Shown: positions 32,838-42,855, counted from the first letter of the stretch. The stretch is DNA of 64,000 nucleotides from Microcystis panniformis FACHB-1757 (GCF_001264245.1 NZ_CP011339.1:1240001-1304000), one strand, 5' to 3'. The notes: generated by a model from the letters alone, not told the origin. A program made the numbers and translations.

Positions 32838-34973
32838 TTAACTATCCTTGGCAACAATTCCTAGATTTGATAACAAAGCTTGGAGGTTAGTTTGCACGGT
32901 AGCTGGTTGGTATCTCTTAATAGTTTCTAGGGAATTATCGGCGAGTTTTTGCCACAATTCCATATTATCATAGAGTTCGATCACTGCTTGGGCAAATTCC
33001 TCGGCAGTATCGGCAATTAAAACATCTTGGTGGTCAATTAATCCCATACCTTCGGCACCAATTCTTGTGGTAATAGTGGGTAATCCGAGGGAAAGACTTT
33101 GACCAATTTTACCCTTCATTCCCGCACCAAATCGCAGGGGAGCAACAAAAATCCGATTCTTTTGAAAATAGGGTTCTACTTCGGGAACATAACCAGTGAC
33201 AACTACTTGATCATTGGCTAATTCTTTCACTTCATCCTTGAGGTTACTTCCCAATAAATTAACGATAATGTCAGGACGGGATGCCCAAACTAAGGGCATA
33301 ATTTCTAAACATAACCACTTAACTGCATCAATATTAGGAGGGTGATTGTAGCTACCAATAAATACTAAACCCGATCGCTGGTCAAAGGCAACTTTTTCTG
33401 ACAGGAAAATTTCTTCATGGATATTGGGGATTACCCAAACATTGTTCACTCCTAAAGAGGATAACACCTGCTTTTCGTCTTCCGTTACTACCACGGTTGC
33501 TTCCGCTTGATTAGCATAGTTTAACTCTAATTTCTGATAGGTTTCCCAACTCCAGCTAGTATTTTGATAACTGGGATCGAGATAGTCTTTTTGCCGTTTT
33601 AAACGCAGAAAATGCAGGTCAATTGTATCATAAATAATTGGTGCTTTTGTTTTTAAGCGAATTAAATCCATATACTTATCGCACAATTCGGGACGACACA
33701 ACCAAACTCCATCGATCAGAGGTAAATATTTGATTAATTTTTCTTCTAGATTATATCTTTGCGGTGTGCCATAAATAACTTCAATTCCTAGCTGCTGCAG
33801 AACGGAAGTATAGGGTTGTTCAGGATAGCCATTATCGGGAAAGAAAATCACTGAATAGCCTAAATTGAGCAGTAGCTTAAGAATATTTAATAAACGCACA
33901 CAGCCGGACTCTCGATCGTATAGTGGAACGTAGGAGTCAATGACTAAAATTGTCGGTTTTCCTTGTAAACTTCGGGCAGCTCTGGGTACATTATTAGCAT
34001 CGTTATCTAGGTGTTTAGTTAATACCTTTGACCATTTTTCTCGAAACTTAGTTTGATTAATAACTTGATATTGTTTGATCCCACTGGAAAGGTCTGTTCC
34101 CGAGGTGATTCCTTCGTAGTGAATAACGTTAGATTGGGGTTGATAGAGGACTTGATAACCCAATTCTCGGATGGCAAAACATAAGTCTGTATCTTCGTAA
34201 TATGCGGGGATAAAGTCTTGACAAAAACCACCTAATTGCTTAAATAAATCCGTAGGAACTAATAAACTAGCCCCCGAACAATAGTCCACGGGACGCACAT
34301 AATTATATTCTGGTTCATCGGGACTATCTAAGCGTCCATAATTCCAACCATCGGCAGAATTCCAGATAATTCCCCCCGCTTCTTGTTGCTTACTATTAGC
34401 ATAAATTAACTTAGAACCCACCGCACCAACTTGGGGATTATTGACGATTAATTTTAATAAACTTTCTAGACAATTTTCCAGAATACGAGTGTCGTTATTG
34501 AGAAAATATAGGTATTGACCTTTTGCTTGACTAGCTCCATAATTACAGGAACGAATAAAACCAGAGTTTTCTGCATTAGTTAATACTTTGATTCCTTTAA
34601 CTAAAGTGGCTAATTGTTCTAAGGTTTCATCAGTGGAAGCATCATTAACAATGATTATTTCATAAGCTAGATCAGAACTTAGGTTAACACTCAGGGATTC
34701 CAAGCAGTTAAAGGTGTAGGCAAATTGGTTATAAACAGGAATAATAATCGAGACTAAAGGATCATCACTACTGGCAATTTCTAGGGGTCGCGGTTCAGCT
34801 AATTTAGCACTTTCGATCACCTGTTCTTCAAATTCAGAGGAACTCTTTCCTGTGAGAATTTTGATAATTTTCCGTTTCGTCTTTTTGAGTGCTGGTTTCC
34901 ATCCTTCCTCTTGGAGACTAAAGACAAATTTTTTGAGCAGTTTTTTAACTTTAAAAATAATCATTATTGCCAT
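32838..34973 (-). CDS. Two-domain glycosyltransferase (GT2 plus GT4)
   Basis: About 711 residues. The first half is a GT-A family 2 domain: VSIIIPVYNQFAYTFNCLESL, NDASTDE, LYFLNNDTRI and DTDLCFAIRELGYQVLYQP. The second half is a GT4/GT-B domain with VIPNIHEEIF, FIGSYNHPPNI, PLRFGAGMKGKIGQSLSLGLPTI and an EFAQAV loop. Such fused enzymes attach sugars in polysaccharide or O-antigen synthesis. Start codon: the frame opens at a GTG (34997) that overlaps the upstream gene; the ATG at 34973 leaves an 8-base gap and is preferred. It sits behind an orphan RHH gene, which may mark a past insertion boundary. Confidence 0.82.
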   Translation of the reverse strand: MAIMIIFKVKKLLKKFVFSLQEEGWKPALKKTKRKIIKILTGKSSSEFEEQVIESAKLAEPRPLEIASSDDPLVSIIIPVYNQFAYTFNCLESLSVNLSSDLAYEIIIVNDASTDETLEQLATLVKGIKVLTNAENSGFIRSCNYGASQAKGQYLYFLNNDTRILENCLESLLKLIVNNPQVGAVGSKLIYANSKQQEAGGIIWNSADGWNYGRLDSPDEPEYNYVRPVDYCSGASLLVPTDLFKQLGGFCQDFIPAYYEDTDLCFAIRELGYQVLYQPQSNVIHYEGITSGTDLSSGIKQYQVINQTKFREKWSKVLTKHLDNDANNVPRAARSLQGKPTILVIDSYVPLYDRESGCVRLLNILKLLLNLGYSVIFFPDNGYPEQPYTSVLQQLGIEVIYGTPQRYNLEEKLIKYLPLIDGVWLCRPELCDKYMDLIRLKTKAPIIYDTIDLHFLRLKRQKDYLDPSYQNTSWSWETYQKLELNYANQAEATVVVTEDEKQVLSSLGVNNVWVIPNIHEEIFLSEKVAFDQRSGLVFIGSYNHPPNIDAVKWLCLEIMPLVWASRPDIIVNLLGSNLKDEVKELANDQVVVTGYVPEVEPYFQKNRIFVAPLRFGAGMKGKIGQSLSLGLPTITTRIGAEGMGLIDHQDVLIADTAEEFAQAVIELYDNMELWQKLADNSLETIKRYQPATVQTNLQALLSNLGIVAKDS

Positions 34974-34981
34974 AATTGTAA

Positions 34982-35212
34982 CTATAGAGAAAACCAATCT
35001 TGTGCTAAATTTAAATCTCTTTCTGCTCTAACAATAGCTCCTTCCTTTAATTGTTGCTTGAGGTAGTTTCCCTGTTGTTCCATAATATATAATTTAATCG
35101 CTTCATTAATTAAATTATTATATTCTTTTTCAGGATAATCACTACTTGCTAACCATCGATCGAGAAGTTGCATAGTATCTTCAGGGAGAGTTATCTGAAG
35201 TTGTCTGGCCAT
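34982..35212 (-). CDS. Ribbon-helix-helix (CopG/MazE-like) antitoxin-type regulator
   Basis: 76 residues beginning MARQLQITLPEDTMQLLDRW, a ribbon-helix-helix DNA-binding fold, and ending NLAQDWFSL, like the antitoxins paired with PemK/MazF toxins in cyanobacteria. The next gene downstream is a glycosyltransferase starting 8 bases after the stop, not a toxin. AGGAAAG precedes the ATG at 35212; the frame extends to 35230. It may be a solitary regulator, a remnant of a toxin-antitoxin pair, or a regulator of the downstream gene. Confidence 0.7.
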   Translation of the reverse strand: MARQLQITLPEDTMQLLDRWLASSDYPEKEYNNLINEAIKLYIMEQQGNYLKQQLKEGAIVRAERDLNLAQDWFSL

Positions 35213-35267
35213 TTTGTCTTTCCTAACCATATCTAGACAATAACAATTATAAACCCCTAGAGCGATT

Positions 35268-36893
35268 TTAGTTGCTGTCGGGATAAATTCTCGGGGCTGC
35301 GGCGATTAATTTTTGGGTGTAGGGGTGTTGGGGATGGCTAAAAATCTGTTCAGTGTCACCCATTTCAACAATTTTACCCGCAGTCATCACCGCAATTCGA
35401 TCGCAGAGGAATCTCGCTAACCAAAGATCATGAGTTATAAATAAATAAGTGAGATTAAATAACTTTTGTAACTCTAACATTAACTCTAAAACCTGTGTCT
35501 GGACACTAGCATCGAGCATACTAACCGGTTCATCACAAATAACTAATTCCGGACGAGTAATTAAAGCGCGAGCAATGGCTACCCTTTGCTGTTGTCCTCC
35601 CGATAACTCCCTAGGATAGCGTCGATAAAATTCCTCTACCGGTGTTAAACCGACTCGATCTAACATTTCCAAAACCTGTTTTTTAGCCGTTTCTAGACTA
35701 ATTTTTTGATGAATCAAAAGCGGATCAGCGATACTTTCTCCCACCGTCATTAAAGGATTGAGACAAGCGAGCGGATCCTGAAAAATCATTTGCATTAGGC
35801 GCCGTTTTGGACGCATTTTTTCCCCCGACAAAGGTGTTAAATCTTCTCCTAAAAATTCCACTTTTCCCCCAGTGGGTTTAATTAACTGTAATAGGGTTCG
35901 CGATAGGGTACTTTTCCCACACCCCGACTCCCCAACTAAACCGAAGATTTCCCCTCGATACAGTTCAAAATTGACTTCATCCACCGCTTTAATAAATTTA
36001 TTTTCTTTTTTGAAAAAACTATCTAAAAAGTTAACTTCTAGGGTATAATACTGTTTTAAATTATCCACCTTTAACACCGTTTCTTTGCCTTGAATTGCTG
36101 TTGATTTTTCCTCCCTTAACTGTAAGTGTAAAGCAGCGGCTAAAAGAGAACGGGTGTAGGGGTGTTGAGGTGTATTAAAAACTGTTTTTACCGCTCCCGA
36201 TTCGACAATTTTGCCCCCCTTCATCACCGCTAATTGATCGCAATATTCTCCCACCATTGCTAAATCATGGGAAATTAACAATAATCCCATCTGTTCCTCG
36301 CTGCATAAACGCTTTAATTCCCGCAGAATTTCCGCCGAAACTGTCACATCTAAACTGGTGGTGGGTTCATCGGCAATAATTAACTTAGGTTCTAATAATA
36401 AAGCTAAAGCAATGGCCACTCTTTGCCGCATTCCCCCGCTAAATTCGTGAGGATATTGGAACCAACGATTAGCGGGAATTTTCACTTTTTCTAGGACAGT
36501 ACAAGCTTGACTTTTAGCTTGACGATAGGTTAAATTTCCTCGATGAGCTTGCAAAGTTTCCACACAATGATCGCCAATAGTCATCAGCGGATCTAGTCGC
36601 GTCATCGGATCTTGAAAGACTAACCCCACCGCTTCCCCGCGAAACTTTTCTAACTGTTTGCTAGATAAAGATAAAAGCGATCGCCCTTCAAAGGTAATCT
36701 CACCTTCCACGTGAGTGCGATTGGGTAATAACCTTAAAATAGCCTTACCGATGGTCGACTTTCCACAACCAGATTCACCCACTAATCCCAGAGTTTCCCC
36801 TTTGCCTATACTAAAAGACACCCCATCGATCGCCCAAGCGGGAGAACTTAATTCTGTCGGGTAGGCAATTTTTAGGTCTTTAATTTCCAACAT
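35268..36893 (-). CDS. Peptide/nickel-type ABC transporter ATP-binding protein, two ATPase domains
   Basis: 541 residues with two full ATPase domains in tandem, as in fused DppD-DppF/OppD-OppF proteins. Each has GLVGESGCGKST, a signature (FSGGMRQRVAIALALL; LSGGQQQRVAIARALI), Walker B (LIIADEPTTSLD; LVICDEPVSMLD) and the C-terminal AAALHLQ / PQHPYTRSL motifs common to peptide importer ATPases. The fused arrangement is common in cyanobacteria. No permease or binding-protein genes are adjacent, so the cargo is not known. It may serve peptide or nickel uptake. Confidence 0.9.
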   Translation of the reverse strand: MLEIKDLKIAYPTELSSPAWAIDGVSFSIGKGETLGLVGESGCGKSTIGKAILRLLPNRTHVEGEITFEGRSLLSLSSKQLEKFRGEAVGLVFQDPMTRLDPLMTIGDHCVETLQAHRGNLTYRQAKSQACTVLEKVKIPANRWFQYPHEFSGGMRQRVAIALALLLEPKLIIADEPTTSLDVTVSAEILRELKRLCSEEQMGLLLISHDLAMVGEYCDQLAVMKGGKIVESGAVKTVFNTPQHPYTRSLLAAALHLQLREEKSTAIQGKETVLKVDNLKQYYTLEVNFLDSFFKKENKFIKAVDEVNFELYRGEIFGLVGESGCGKSTLSRTLLQLIKPTGGKVEFLGEDLTPLSGEKMRPKRRLMQMIFQDPLACLNPLMTVGESIADPLLIHQKISLETAKKQVLEMLDRVGLTPVEEFYRRYPRELSGGQQQRVAIARALITRPELVICDEPVSMLDASVQTQVLELMLELQKLFNLTYLFITHDLWLARFLCDRIAVMTAGKIVEMGDTEQIFSHPQHPYTQKLIAAAPRIYPDSN

Positions 36894-36928
36894 GACGCGA
36901 TCGGTAACGATAAAAGTTAGGACTTAAG

Positions 36929-37100
36929 TAAGTAGTTATAATTAAATCGAAGATAGATTTTGCCTCTGATCCCCCCTGCCCCCCTTGATAAGGGGGGTGC
37001 CGATCCCCCCTGCCCCCCTTGATAAGGGGGGTGCCGATCCCCCCTTAGTCCCCCCTTGATAAGGGGGGGCATCTGATAATTTTTAACGCCTACCTACTTA
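36929..37100. mobile_element. TAAGTA-ended palindrome-rich repeat, copy 3
   Basis: TAAGTAGTTATAATTAAAT at the left and AACGCCTACCTACTTA at the right, with three CCCCCCTTGATAAGGGGGG palindromes between. It is in the same orientation as copy 2. It lies in the gap between the peptide transporter and patD-like genes. Confidence 0.8.
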
Positions 37101-37142
37101 GGGTCAAGTATGCCACACAAACGGCGATCGAGCATTTAATTA

Positions 37143-37499
37143 CTAATCGACAACTGACCCTAACAAAACCCGACAATACCCCTTTAAAGTCGCCACTCGC
37201 TCGCTAATTATCTGTAAACGTTTCTCCCGTCCTTGCCGCGCCGAGGCCAAAAATAACCAATCCGTCTCCAGCAATCGCCACGATCGATATAGTTCCGTCT
37301 GGAGCGCGCGCCAACGATTAGCCACCTCTGGGCTGAAATTGTCATCATTTAGTGACAATATCTCCCCTTCTAGACAGGTTTGTAAAGCTTGAAAAGATTG
37401 TAACCCCGTGGAAGCATCCCCATCTAGAAGGGCAAGACTGAAATCCTCCAGTTTTCTTAACAAAGATTTGTAGGCTTGATGGTAATTTGTCGGTAGCAT
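37143..37499 (-). CDS. PatD-like protein
   Basis: 118 residues from the ATG at 37499. The all-helical pattern (YHQAYKSLLRKLEDF; ANRWRALQTELYRSWRLLETDWLFLASARQ; LKGYCRVLL) matches the heterocyst-frequency protein PatD. PatD limits heterocyst differentiation in filamentous strains. The presence of a homologue in this apparently unicellular strain suggests a more general role. An alternative, weaker start is TTG at 37508. It is not near other patterning genes. Confidence 0.6.
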   Translation of the reverse strand: MLPTNYHQAYKSLLRKLEDFSLALLDGDASTGLQSFQALQTCLEGEILSLNDDNFSPEVANRWRALQTELYRSWRLLETDWLFLASARQGREKRLQIISERVATLKGYCRVLLGSVVD

Positions 37500-37724
37500 C
37501 CAATACAAAGAGCGTTAGAATTTGTTACATAAGATTAACGATTTGCCGTCACGGTTGCAAGTCCTCTCTCCTCCCAACCAGAGACAAAAACTTAAAAGAA
37601 TCGCATCCTTTTCGCCGATAAGTCCGATTCTAGTGTTAGAGAATTAAGCAATCTGCCATCCCTTCGGCCTAATAGTTTTCTAGTTATCCGTCTCCACCAC
37701 CCCTATTATCCCCCCGATCTAACC

Positions 37725-40022
37725 ATGAACGCCATCACTGCCACCCAACCAGAAACCCTCACCGTCCTTCCCCGGGACACGGAACCGAAAAAAGCGTTAG
37801 TTTTACCCGATTGGCTGAAAGAATGCCTAATTACCTACGAAAACGACCCCCAGAATCCCGATAGCGATTTAATCTGTAAGGCCTTTAATTTCGCCCATAA
37901 ACTCCACGAAGGCCAGTATCGCAAATCCGGGGAACCCTATATCGCCCATCCCATAGCTGTAGCGGGATTACTGCGGGATCTGGGGGGTGATGGGGCAATG
38001 ATCGCGGCGGGATTCCTTCACGATGTGGTGGAAGATACGGAAGTCACCCCCGAAGAAATCGAGGACAGATTCGGTGTCGAGGTGCGTAATTTGGTGGAAG
38101 CGGTGACAAAACTCTCCAAATTCAACTTTTCTAGTAAAACTGAACGGCAGGCGGAGAATTTTCGCCGAATGTTCCTGGCGATGGCTCAAGATATCCGCGT
38201 CATCGTGGTAAAATTAGCCGATCGCCTGCACAATATGCAAACCCTCGAACACCTTAACCCGCAACAGCAGCAACGCATTGCCCTCGAAACTAGAGAAATC
38301 TTTGCTCCTCTGGCTAACCGTTTAGGGATTGGGCGATTTAAATGGGAATTAGAGGATTTATGCTTTAAATACCTCGAACCCGATGCTTATCGCACCGTGC
38401 AGTTATTGGTGTCGGAAAAACGTATCGATCGAGAGGCCCGCATCGAAACCGTTACTAACACATTGCGGGAAAAATTGCAAGAAATTGGCATAAAAGTTCT
38501 TGATTTGCAAGGTCGCCCCAAACATCTCTACGGCATCTATCATAAAATGCACAATCAGGGTAAAGAATTCGAGCAGATTTATGATATTGCCGCCGTCCGC
38601 ATTATCGTCGAAACTAAAGAGGAATGTTATCGTTGTTTAGCCGTAGTTCACGACCAATTTACCCCGATTCCCAACCGTTTTAAAGACTATATCGGTTTAC
38701 CAAAAGCTAACCGTTATCAATCCCTCCATACCACCGTTGTTGGTTTAAATGCCCGTCCCCTAGAAGTGCAGATTCGCACCCTAGAAATGCACCGTGTTGC
38801 TGAATACGGGATTGCAGCCCATTGGAAGTATAAAGAAACCGGTTCTAGTCAGACAACTTTAACCGCCGAGGATGAAAAATTCGCTTGGCTGCGTAATCTT
38901 CTCGACTGGCAAAAAGACCTTAAAGATGGCCAAGAATACATGGATGGCCTCAAAAATAATTTCTTTGAAGAAGATATCTATGTTTTCACCCCCAAAGGTG
39001 ATGTGGTGGCCCTGGCCCAAGGTGCGACACCGGTAGATTTTGCCTATCATATTCATAGCGAAGTAGGTAATCAGATGAAAGGGGCAAGAATTAATGGTAA
39101 ATGGTCAGTTCTTGATGCTCCCTTGCAAAATGGTGATCTGGTGGAAATTCTCACCAGCAAAAATAGTCACCCTAGTTTAGATTGGTTAAATTTTGTCGTT
39201 ACTCCTAGCGCCAGAAATCGCATCCGGCAATGGTACAAAAAATCGCGCCGAGAAGAAAATATTAGCCGGGGTCGTGATTTATTAGAGAAAGAATTGGGTA
39301 AAACTGGCTTCGATGCCCTGCTAAAATCGGAACGAATGCAATCGGTGGCTAAACAGTGCAATTATGTGGCAGTAGATGATTTATTGGCGGCTTTGGGTTA
39401 CGGCGAAGTTACCCTAAAAAATGTGGTTAATCGTCTGCAAGAAACAGTTAAAAATCAACAGGAAATTTTAACCGTCAAAAATCCGCCCGATGTCCTGACT
39501 GATTCCCAATTGATTCTACCACCTTCTCCCGTTCAAAGGGCTTTACCCGTTAGTAAATCACCGATCGCCGGTGTGGAGGGATTAGTCTATCGTTTGGCCG
39601 GTTGTTGTTGTCCTTTACCAGGGGAAAATATCACCGGTATAGTTGCCCATGCGGGGGAAGGTATTGTTATTCACCGTCAGGGCTGCTCGAATGTGGAAAA
39701 AGCCGAAGCTGAACGCTTAATTCCTGTTAGTTGGAACCCTATAGATGACCAGGGACGTTATCAAACTTATCCAGTAAATATTCAGATTGAAGTGATCGAT
39801 CGCGTCGGGGTTTTAAAAGATATTCTCTCTCGTTTAAGTGACCAAAATATTAACGTTCGCAATGCCGGAGTTAAGACTAATTTCGGTAAACCCGCTTTAA
39901 TTTCTCTGAAAATTGAAGTAAAAGACCTGCAACAATTTGAACGCTGTGTTATTCAAATTAAGCTGATGAGCGATATTTTAAACGTTCGTCGCATCAGTCA
40001 GGTAAAAAGCGATCGAGAGTAA
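37725..40022 (+). CDS. Bifunctional (p)ppGpp synthetase/hydrolase (Rel/Spo)
   Basis: A 765-residue long RSH enzyme. The N-terminal HD hydrolase motif is in FLHDVVEDTEV (about residues 92-103), followed by the synthetase domain (YGIYHKMHNQG; RFKDYIGLPKANRYQSLHTT), a TGS domain (DIYVFTPKGDVVALAQGATP), a cysteine/helical region (LAGCCCPLPGENI) and a C-terminal ACT domain (VLKDILSRLSDQNINVRNAG). It makes and degrades the stringent-response alarmone from GTP/GDP and ATP. Both catalytic halves look intact. The gene stands alone behind a leader of about 220 bases. Confidence 0.93.
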   Translation: MNAITATQPETLTVLPRDTEPKKALVLPDWLKECLITYENDPQNPDSDLICKAFNFAHKLHEGQYRKSGEPYIAHPIAVAGLLRDLGGDGAMIAAGFLHDVVEDTEVTPEEIEDRFGVEVRNLVEAVTKLSKFNFSSKTERQAENFRRMFLAMAQDIRVIVVKLADRLHNMQTLEHLNPQQQQRIALETREIFAPLANRLGIGRFKWELEDLCFKYLEPDAYRTVQLLVSEKRIDREARIETVTNTLREKLQEIGIKVLDLQGRPKHLYGIYHKMHNQGKEFEQIYDIAAVRIIVETKEECYRCLAVVHDQFTPIPNRFKDYIGLPKANRYQSLHTTVVGLNARPLEVQIRTLEMHRVAEYGIAAHWKYKETGSSQTTLTAEDEKFAWLRNLLDWQKDLKDGQEYMDGLKNNFFEEDIYVFTPKGDVVALAQGATPVDFAYHIHSEVGNQMKGARINGKWSVLDAPLQNGDLVEILTSKNSHPSLDWLNFVVTPSARNRIRQWYKKSRREENISRGRDLLEKELGKTGFDALLKSERMQSVAKQCNYVAVDDLLAALGYGEVTLKNVVNRLQETVKNQQEILTVKNPPDVLTDSQLILPPSPVQRALPVSKSPIAGVEGLVYRLAGCCCPLPGENITGIVAHAGEGIVIHRQGCSNVEKAEAERLIPVSWNPIDDQGRYQTYPVNIQIEVIDRVGVLKDILSRLSDQNINVRNAGVKTNFGKPALISLKIEVKDLQQFERCVIQIKLMSDILNVRRISQVKSDRE

Positions 40023-40179
40023 GTTAAACCTAAAATTTCTGCTAATATCCCCCAAACCCCGGAGCGCCTTAGCTGTTGAAGTGCGATGCTGACACTGACT
40101 AAAACCACGAGGGCAATATCTGCACTTTTTGTCACCGAACAACGTAGGATCGATAATTAATCTGAGCGCAAAAATCCCT

Positions 40180-41178
40180 ATGTTATTATCCCTACTCTCA
40201 GTCATCAGTTTTCTGATTAGTTTTCTGGTGGTTGCCCTGATTAAACAACGTTTTAGTCAACAATTGTTAGATATTCCCAATGAGCGTAGCAGCCATAGTC
40301 AACCCACACCTAGGGGAGGTGGACTCGGTTTTGTCGTTGCTTTTGCTCTGACCAGCAGCCTCAGTTATTTTCTCCTTTCTCCTTCCCTACCTCTCATTCC
40401 CCTGTGGTTATCCCTGACTCCTTTAATTATTATCGGCCTTCTCGATGATCGTCGCGGTATTCCCTCTAGTATTCGCTATTTGGTGCAGTTATCCTCCGCT
40501 AGTATTGCGGTCACTTTTTTCGGTGCTTTTCCCCAATCTTGGCTATTAGATTTAGGTTTTGGCGGCAAAATTTTAGCTATTATTCTCACAATTATCGGAC
40601 TGACTGCGATCATTAACTTTTATAATTTTATGGATGGTCTTGATGGTTTGGTGGCTGGCTGTACGGCGGTACAATTAGGATTTCTCGCTCTCTATTTTCA
40701 GGAACCAATTTTATGGCTTTTAGTGGCAGCTTTAGTCGGTTTTCTCCTCTGGAATTGGTCGCCAGCGAAAATTTTTATGGGCGATGTGGGTAGCACCAGT
40801 CTGGGGGCAATTGTCCCTATGGTTTTACTTAATAACCAGGTCAATCAAGGTCAAGCTTGGTCAGCTTTGACTATCACTTTACCTCTGATTGGTGATGCTA
40901 TTTATACCCTGATTTGTCGATTATTCAGAAAGGAAAATATCTTCCAAGCTCACCGCAGTCACCTTTATCAAAGATTACAAAAGTCTGGCTTGTCTCATTC
41001 ACAAGTAGCGATTATTTATATGGCGGTAACTCTCCTGATTGCTATTAGTATTAACTACTTAGGAAACCTAGGAGCATGGCTGAGTTTACCTCTGATTCTA
41101 GGATTAATTGTTCTCGGAGAAATTTATCTGAACAAGAGAGTTAGCGAGCAGAATTTAGCGGTGACAAGAAAAGAATAA
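40180..41178 (+). CDS. WecA/MraY-family undecaprenyl-phosphate sugar-1-phosphate transferase
   Basis: 332 residues with about ten hydrophobic segments. Its motifs are FYNFMDGLDGLV (catalytic Asp pair), FMGDVGS (metal binding) and HRSHLYQRL (His-rich loop near the C-terminus) of the polyprenyl-phosphate GlcNAc/MurNAc-phosphate transferase family. It probably starts lipid-linked synthesis of a surface polysaccharide or O-antigen. The Met at 40180 (MLLSLLSVIS) is preferred over the earlier frame opening at 40129. It is closer to WecA/WbpL-type enzymes than to MraY of peptidoglycan. Confidence 0.85.
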   Translation: MLLSLLSVISFLISFLVVALIKQRFSQQLLDIPNERSSHSQPTPRGGGLGFVVAFALTSSLSYFLLSPSLPLIPLWLSLTPLIIIGLLDDRRGIPSSIRYLVQLSSASIAVTFFGAFPQSWLLDLGFGGKILAIILTIIGLTAIINFYNFMDGLDGLVAGCTAVQLGFLALYFQEPILWLLVAALVGFLLWNWSPAKIFMGDVGSTSLGAIVPMVLLNNQVNQGQAWSALTITLPLIGDAIYTLICRLFRKENIFQAHRSHLYQRLQKSGLSHSQVAIIYMAVTLLIAISINYLGNLGAWLSLPLILGLIVLGEIYLNKRVSEQNLAVTRKE

Positions 41179-41454
41179 ATTTTTTATTGCTATGGTTCCT
41201 AGAGTTAAATCAAGAGAATGTTATACTAAATCCTCTTGAAAGATTATAGGAAACGGGGGGTAAGGAGCATAAGTAATCACTCAAATAGTTATTGGCTAAA
41301 GTCTTTTATTTTACTCAAAAACTGATGGTTTTAATCTGGCAAAAACAGAGCTATTCATCTATTATCCCTCCTAACCAAGAGAAAAGAAAAAATTAATACT
41401 TATCGGCCAGGGTTAGCTGATATGATTAGGGAGATGACTATCATTCCAAAGTCA
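41179..41454. other. Leader region of leuC
   Basis: About 276 bases of AT-rich DNA with no recognisable element or gene. A transcription start for leuC is expected here. Confidence 0.3.
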
Positions 41455-42855
41455 ATGAGCGCAAGAACATTATTCGATAAAGTCTGGGACGCACACACGG
41501 TTAAGATTCTTCCCAGTGGACAGACACAATTATTTATCGGACTGCATCTAGTGCATGAAGTCACCAGTCCGCAAGCTTTTTCGATGCTAAGAGAAAGGGG
41601 TTTAAAAGTATTATTTCCCAGACGGACTATTGCCACCGTCGATCACATCGTCCCCACCGAAAATCAGGCGCGTCCTTTCCTTGACGATTTGGCCGAGGAA
41701 ATGATCCGGGCGATCGAAACTAATGTTCAAACCAATCATATTCCTTTCTACGGCATCGGTTCCGGCAATCAGGGCATAGTTCATGTGATCGCTCCCGAAC
41801 AAGGCCTAACTCAACCCGGGATGACGATCGCCTGTGGTGACTCCCACACCTCCACCCACGGTGCTTTTGGTGCGATCGCTTTTGGCATCGGCACTTCCCA
41901 AGTGCGCGATGTTCTTGCTACCCAAACCCTATCCCTATCGAAATTAAAAGTGCGTCGAGTGGAGGTAAACGGCGATTTAAATCCCGGGGTCTATGCTAAA
42001 GATGTAATTCTTCATATTATCCGTCAATTAGGCGTCAAAGGCGGTGTTGGTTATGCCTACGAGTACGCTGGTAGTACAATTGAACGGATGTCCATGGAAG
42101 AAAGGATGACGATTTGTAACATGGCGATCGAAGGTGGGGCCCGATGTGGTTATATCAACCCCGATCAAATCACCTACGATTACCTCAAAGGTCGTGATTT
42201 TGCGCCCAAAGACTGGGAAAGTGCGGTTAATTGGTGGGAAAGCATTAAAAGCGATGCCGATGCGGTTTATGACGATGTGGTGGTCTTCGATGCCGGTGAA
42301 ATCGAACCCACAGTTACTTGGGGGATTACTCCGGGCCAAGGAATCGGGGTTAACGAAGTCATTCCCACTCCCGAAAGTTTACCGGCAAGTGAAAGAGCGA
42401 TCGCAGAGGAAGCCTATCAATACATGAAACTCACCCCCGGCACCCCGATTAAAGGCACAAAAATCGATGTCTGCTTCGTCGGTAGCTGTACTAACGGCCG
42501 GATCAGTGATCTGCGCGAAGCGGCCAAATTTGCCCAAGGTCATCGTGTTGCCCCCCATGTGAAAGCTTTTATCGTCCCCGGTTCCGAAAGAGTCAAAAAA
42601 CAGGCGGAAGCGGAAGGATTAGACCAAATTTTCCTAGCATCGGGCTTTGAATGGCGCGAGGCTGGCTGTTCCATGTGTTTAGCCATGAATCCCGATAAAT
42701 TGCAGGGAGATCAGATCAGCGCTTCCTCCTCCAATCGTAACTTTAAAGGTCGTCAAGGTTCCGCTTCCGGGCGTACTTTGTTGATGAGTCCGGCGATGGT
42801 GGTAGCGGCAGCGATTAAAGGGGAAGTCACCGATCCCAGGGAGTTGTTAAATTAA
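41455..42855 (+). CDS. leuC: 3-isopropylmalate dehydratase large subunit
   Basis: 466 residues of the aconitase family; with LeuD it isomerises isopropylmalate in leucine synthesis. [4Fe-4S] ligands lie in CFVGSCTNGR and EAGCSMCLAM. The standard N-terminus MSARTLFDKVWDAHTV begins at 41455; upstream open codons (from 41422) are not part of the family sequence. The usual partner leuD is not adjacent: the gap after leuC is a 680-base repeat tract. Confidence 0.95.
   Translation: MSARTLFDKVWDAHTVKILPSGQTQLFIGLHLVHEVTSPQAFSMLRERGLKVLFPRRTIATVDHIVPTENQARPFLDDLAEEMIRAIETNVQTNHIPFYGIGSGNQGIVHVIAPEQGLTQPGMTIACGDSHTSTHGAFGAIAFGIGTSQVRDVLATQTLSLSKLKVRRVEVNGDLNPGVYAKDVILHIIRQLGVKGGVGYAYEYAGSTIERMSMEERMTICNMAIEGGARCGYINPDQITYDYLKGRDFAPKDWESAVNWWESIKSDADAVYDDVVVFDAGEIEPTVTWGITPGQGIGVNEVIPTPESLPASERAIAEEAYQYMKLTPGTPIKGTKIDVCFVGSCTNGRISDLREAAKFAQGHRVAPHVKAFIVPGSERVKKQAEAEGLDQIFLASGFEWREAGCSMCLAMNPDKLQGDQISASSSNRNFKGRQGSASGRTLLMSPAMVVAAAIKGEVTDPRELLN

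Noticed and set aside
34982..34997. A full toxin-antitoxin system
   Set aside because: No toxin gene follows the RHH gene; the next gene is a glycosyltransferase.
36960..37080. Direct repeats of CCCCCCTTGATAAGGGGGG that could look like a CRISPR array
   Set aside because: The repeats are palindromes separated by short, similar spacers, not unique 30-40 base spacers; no cas genes are present.
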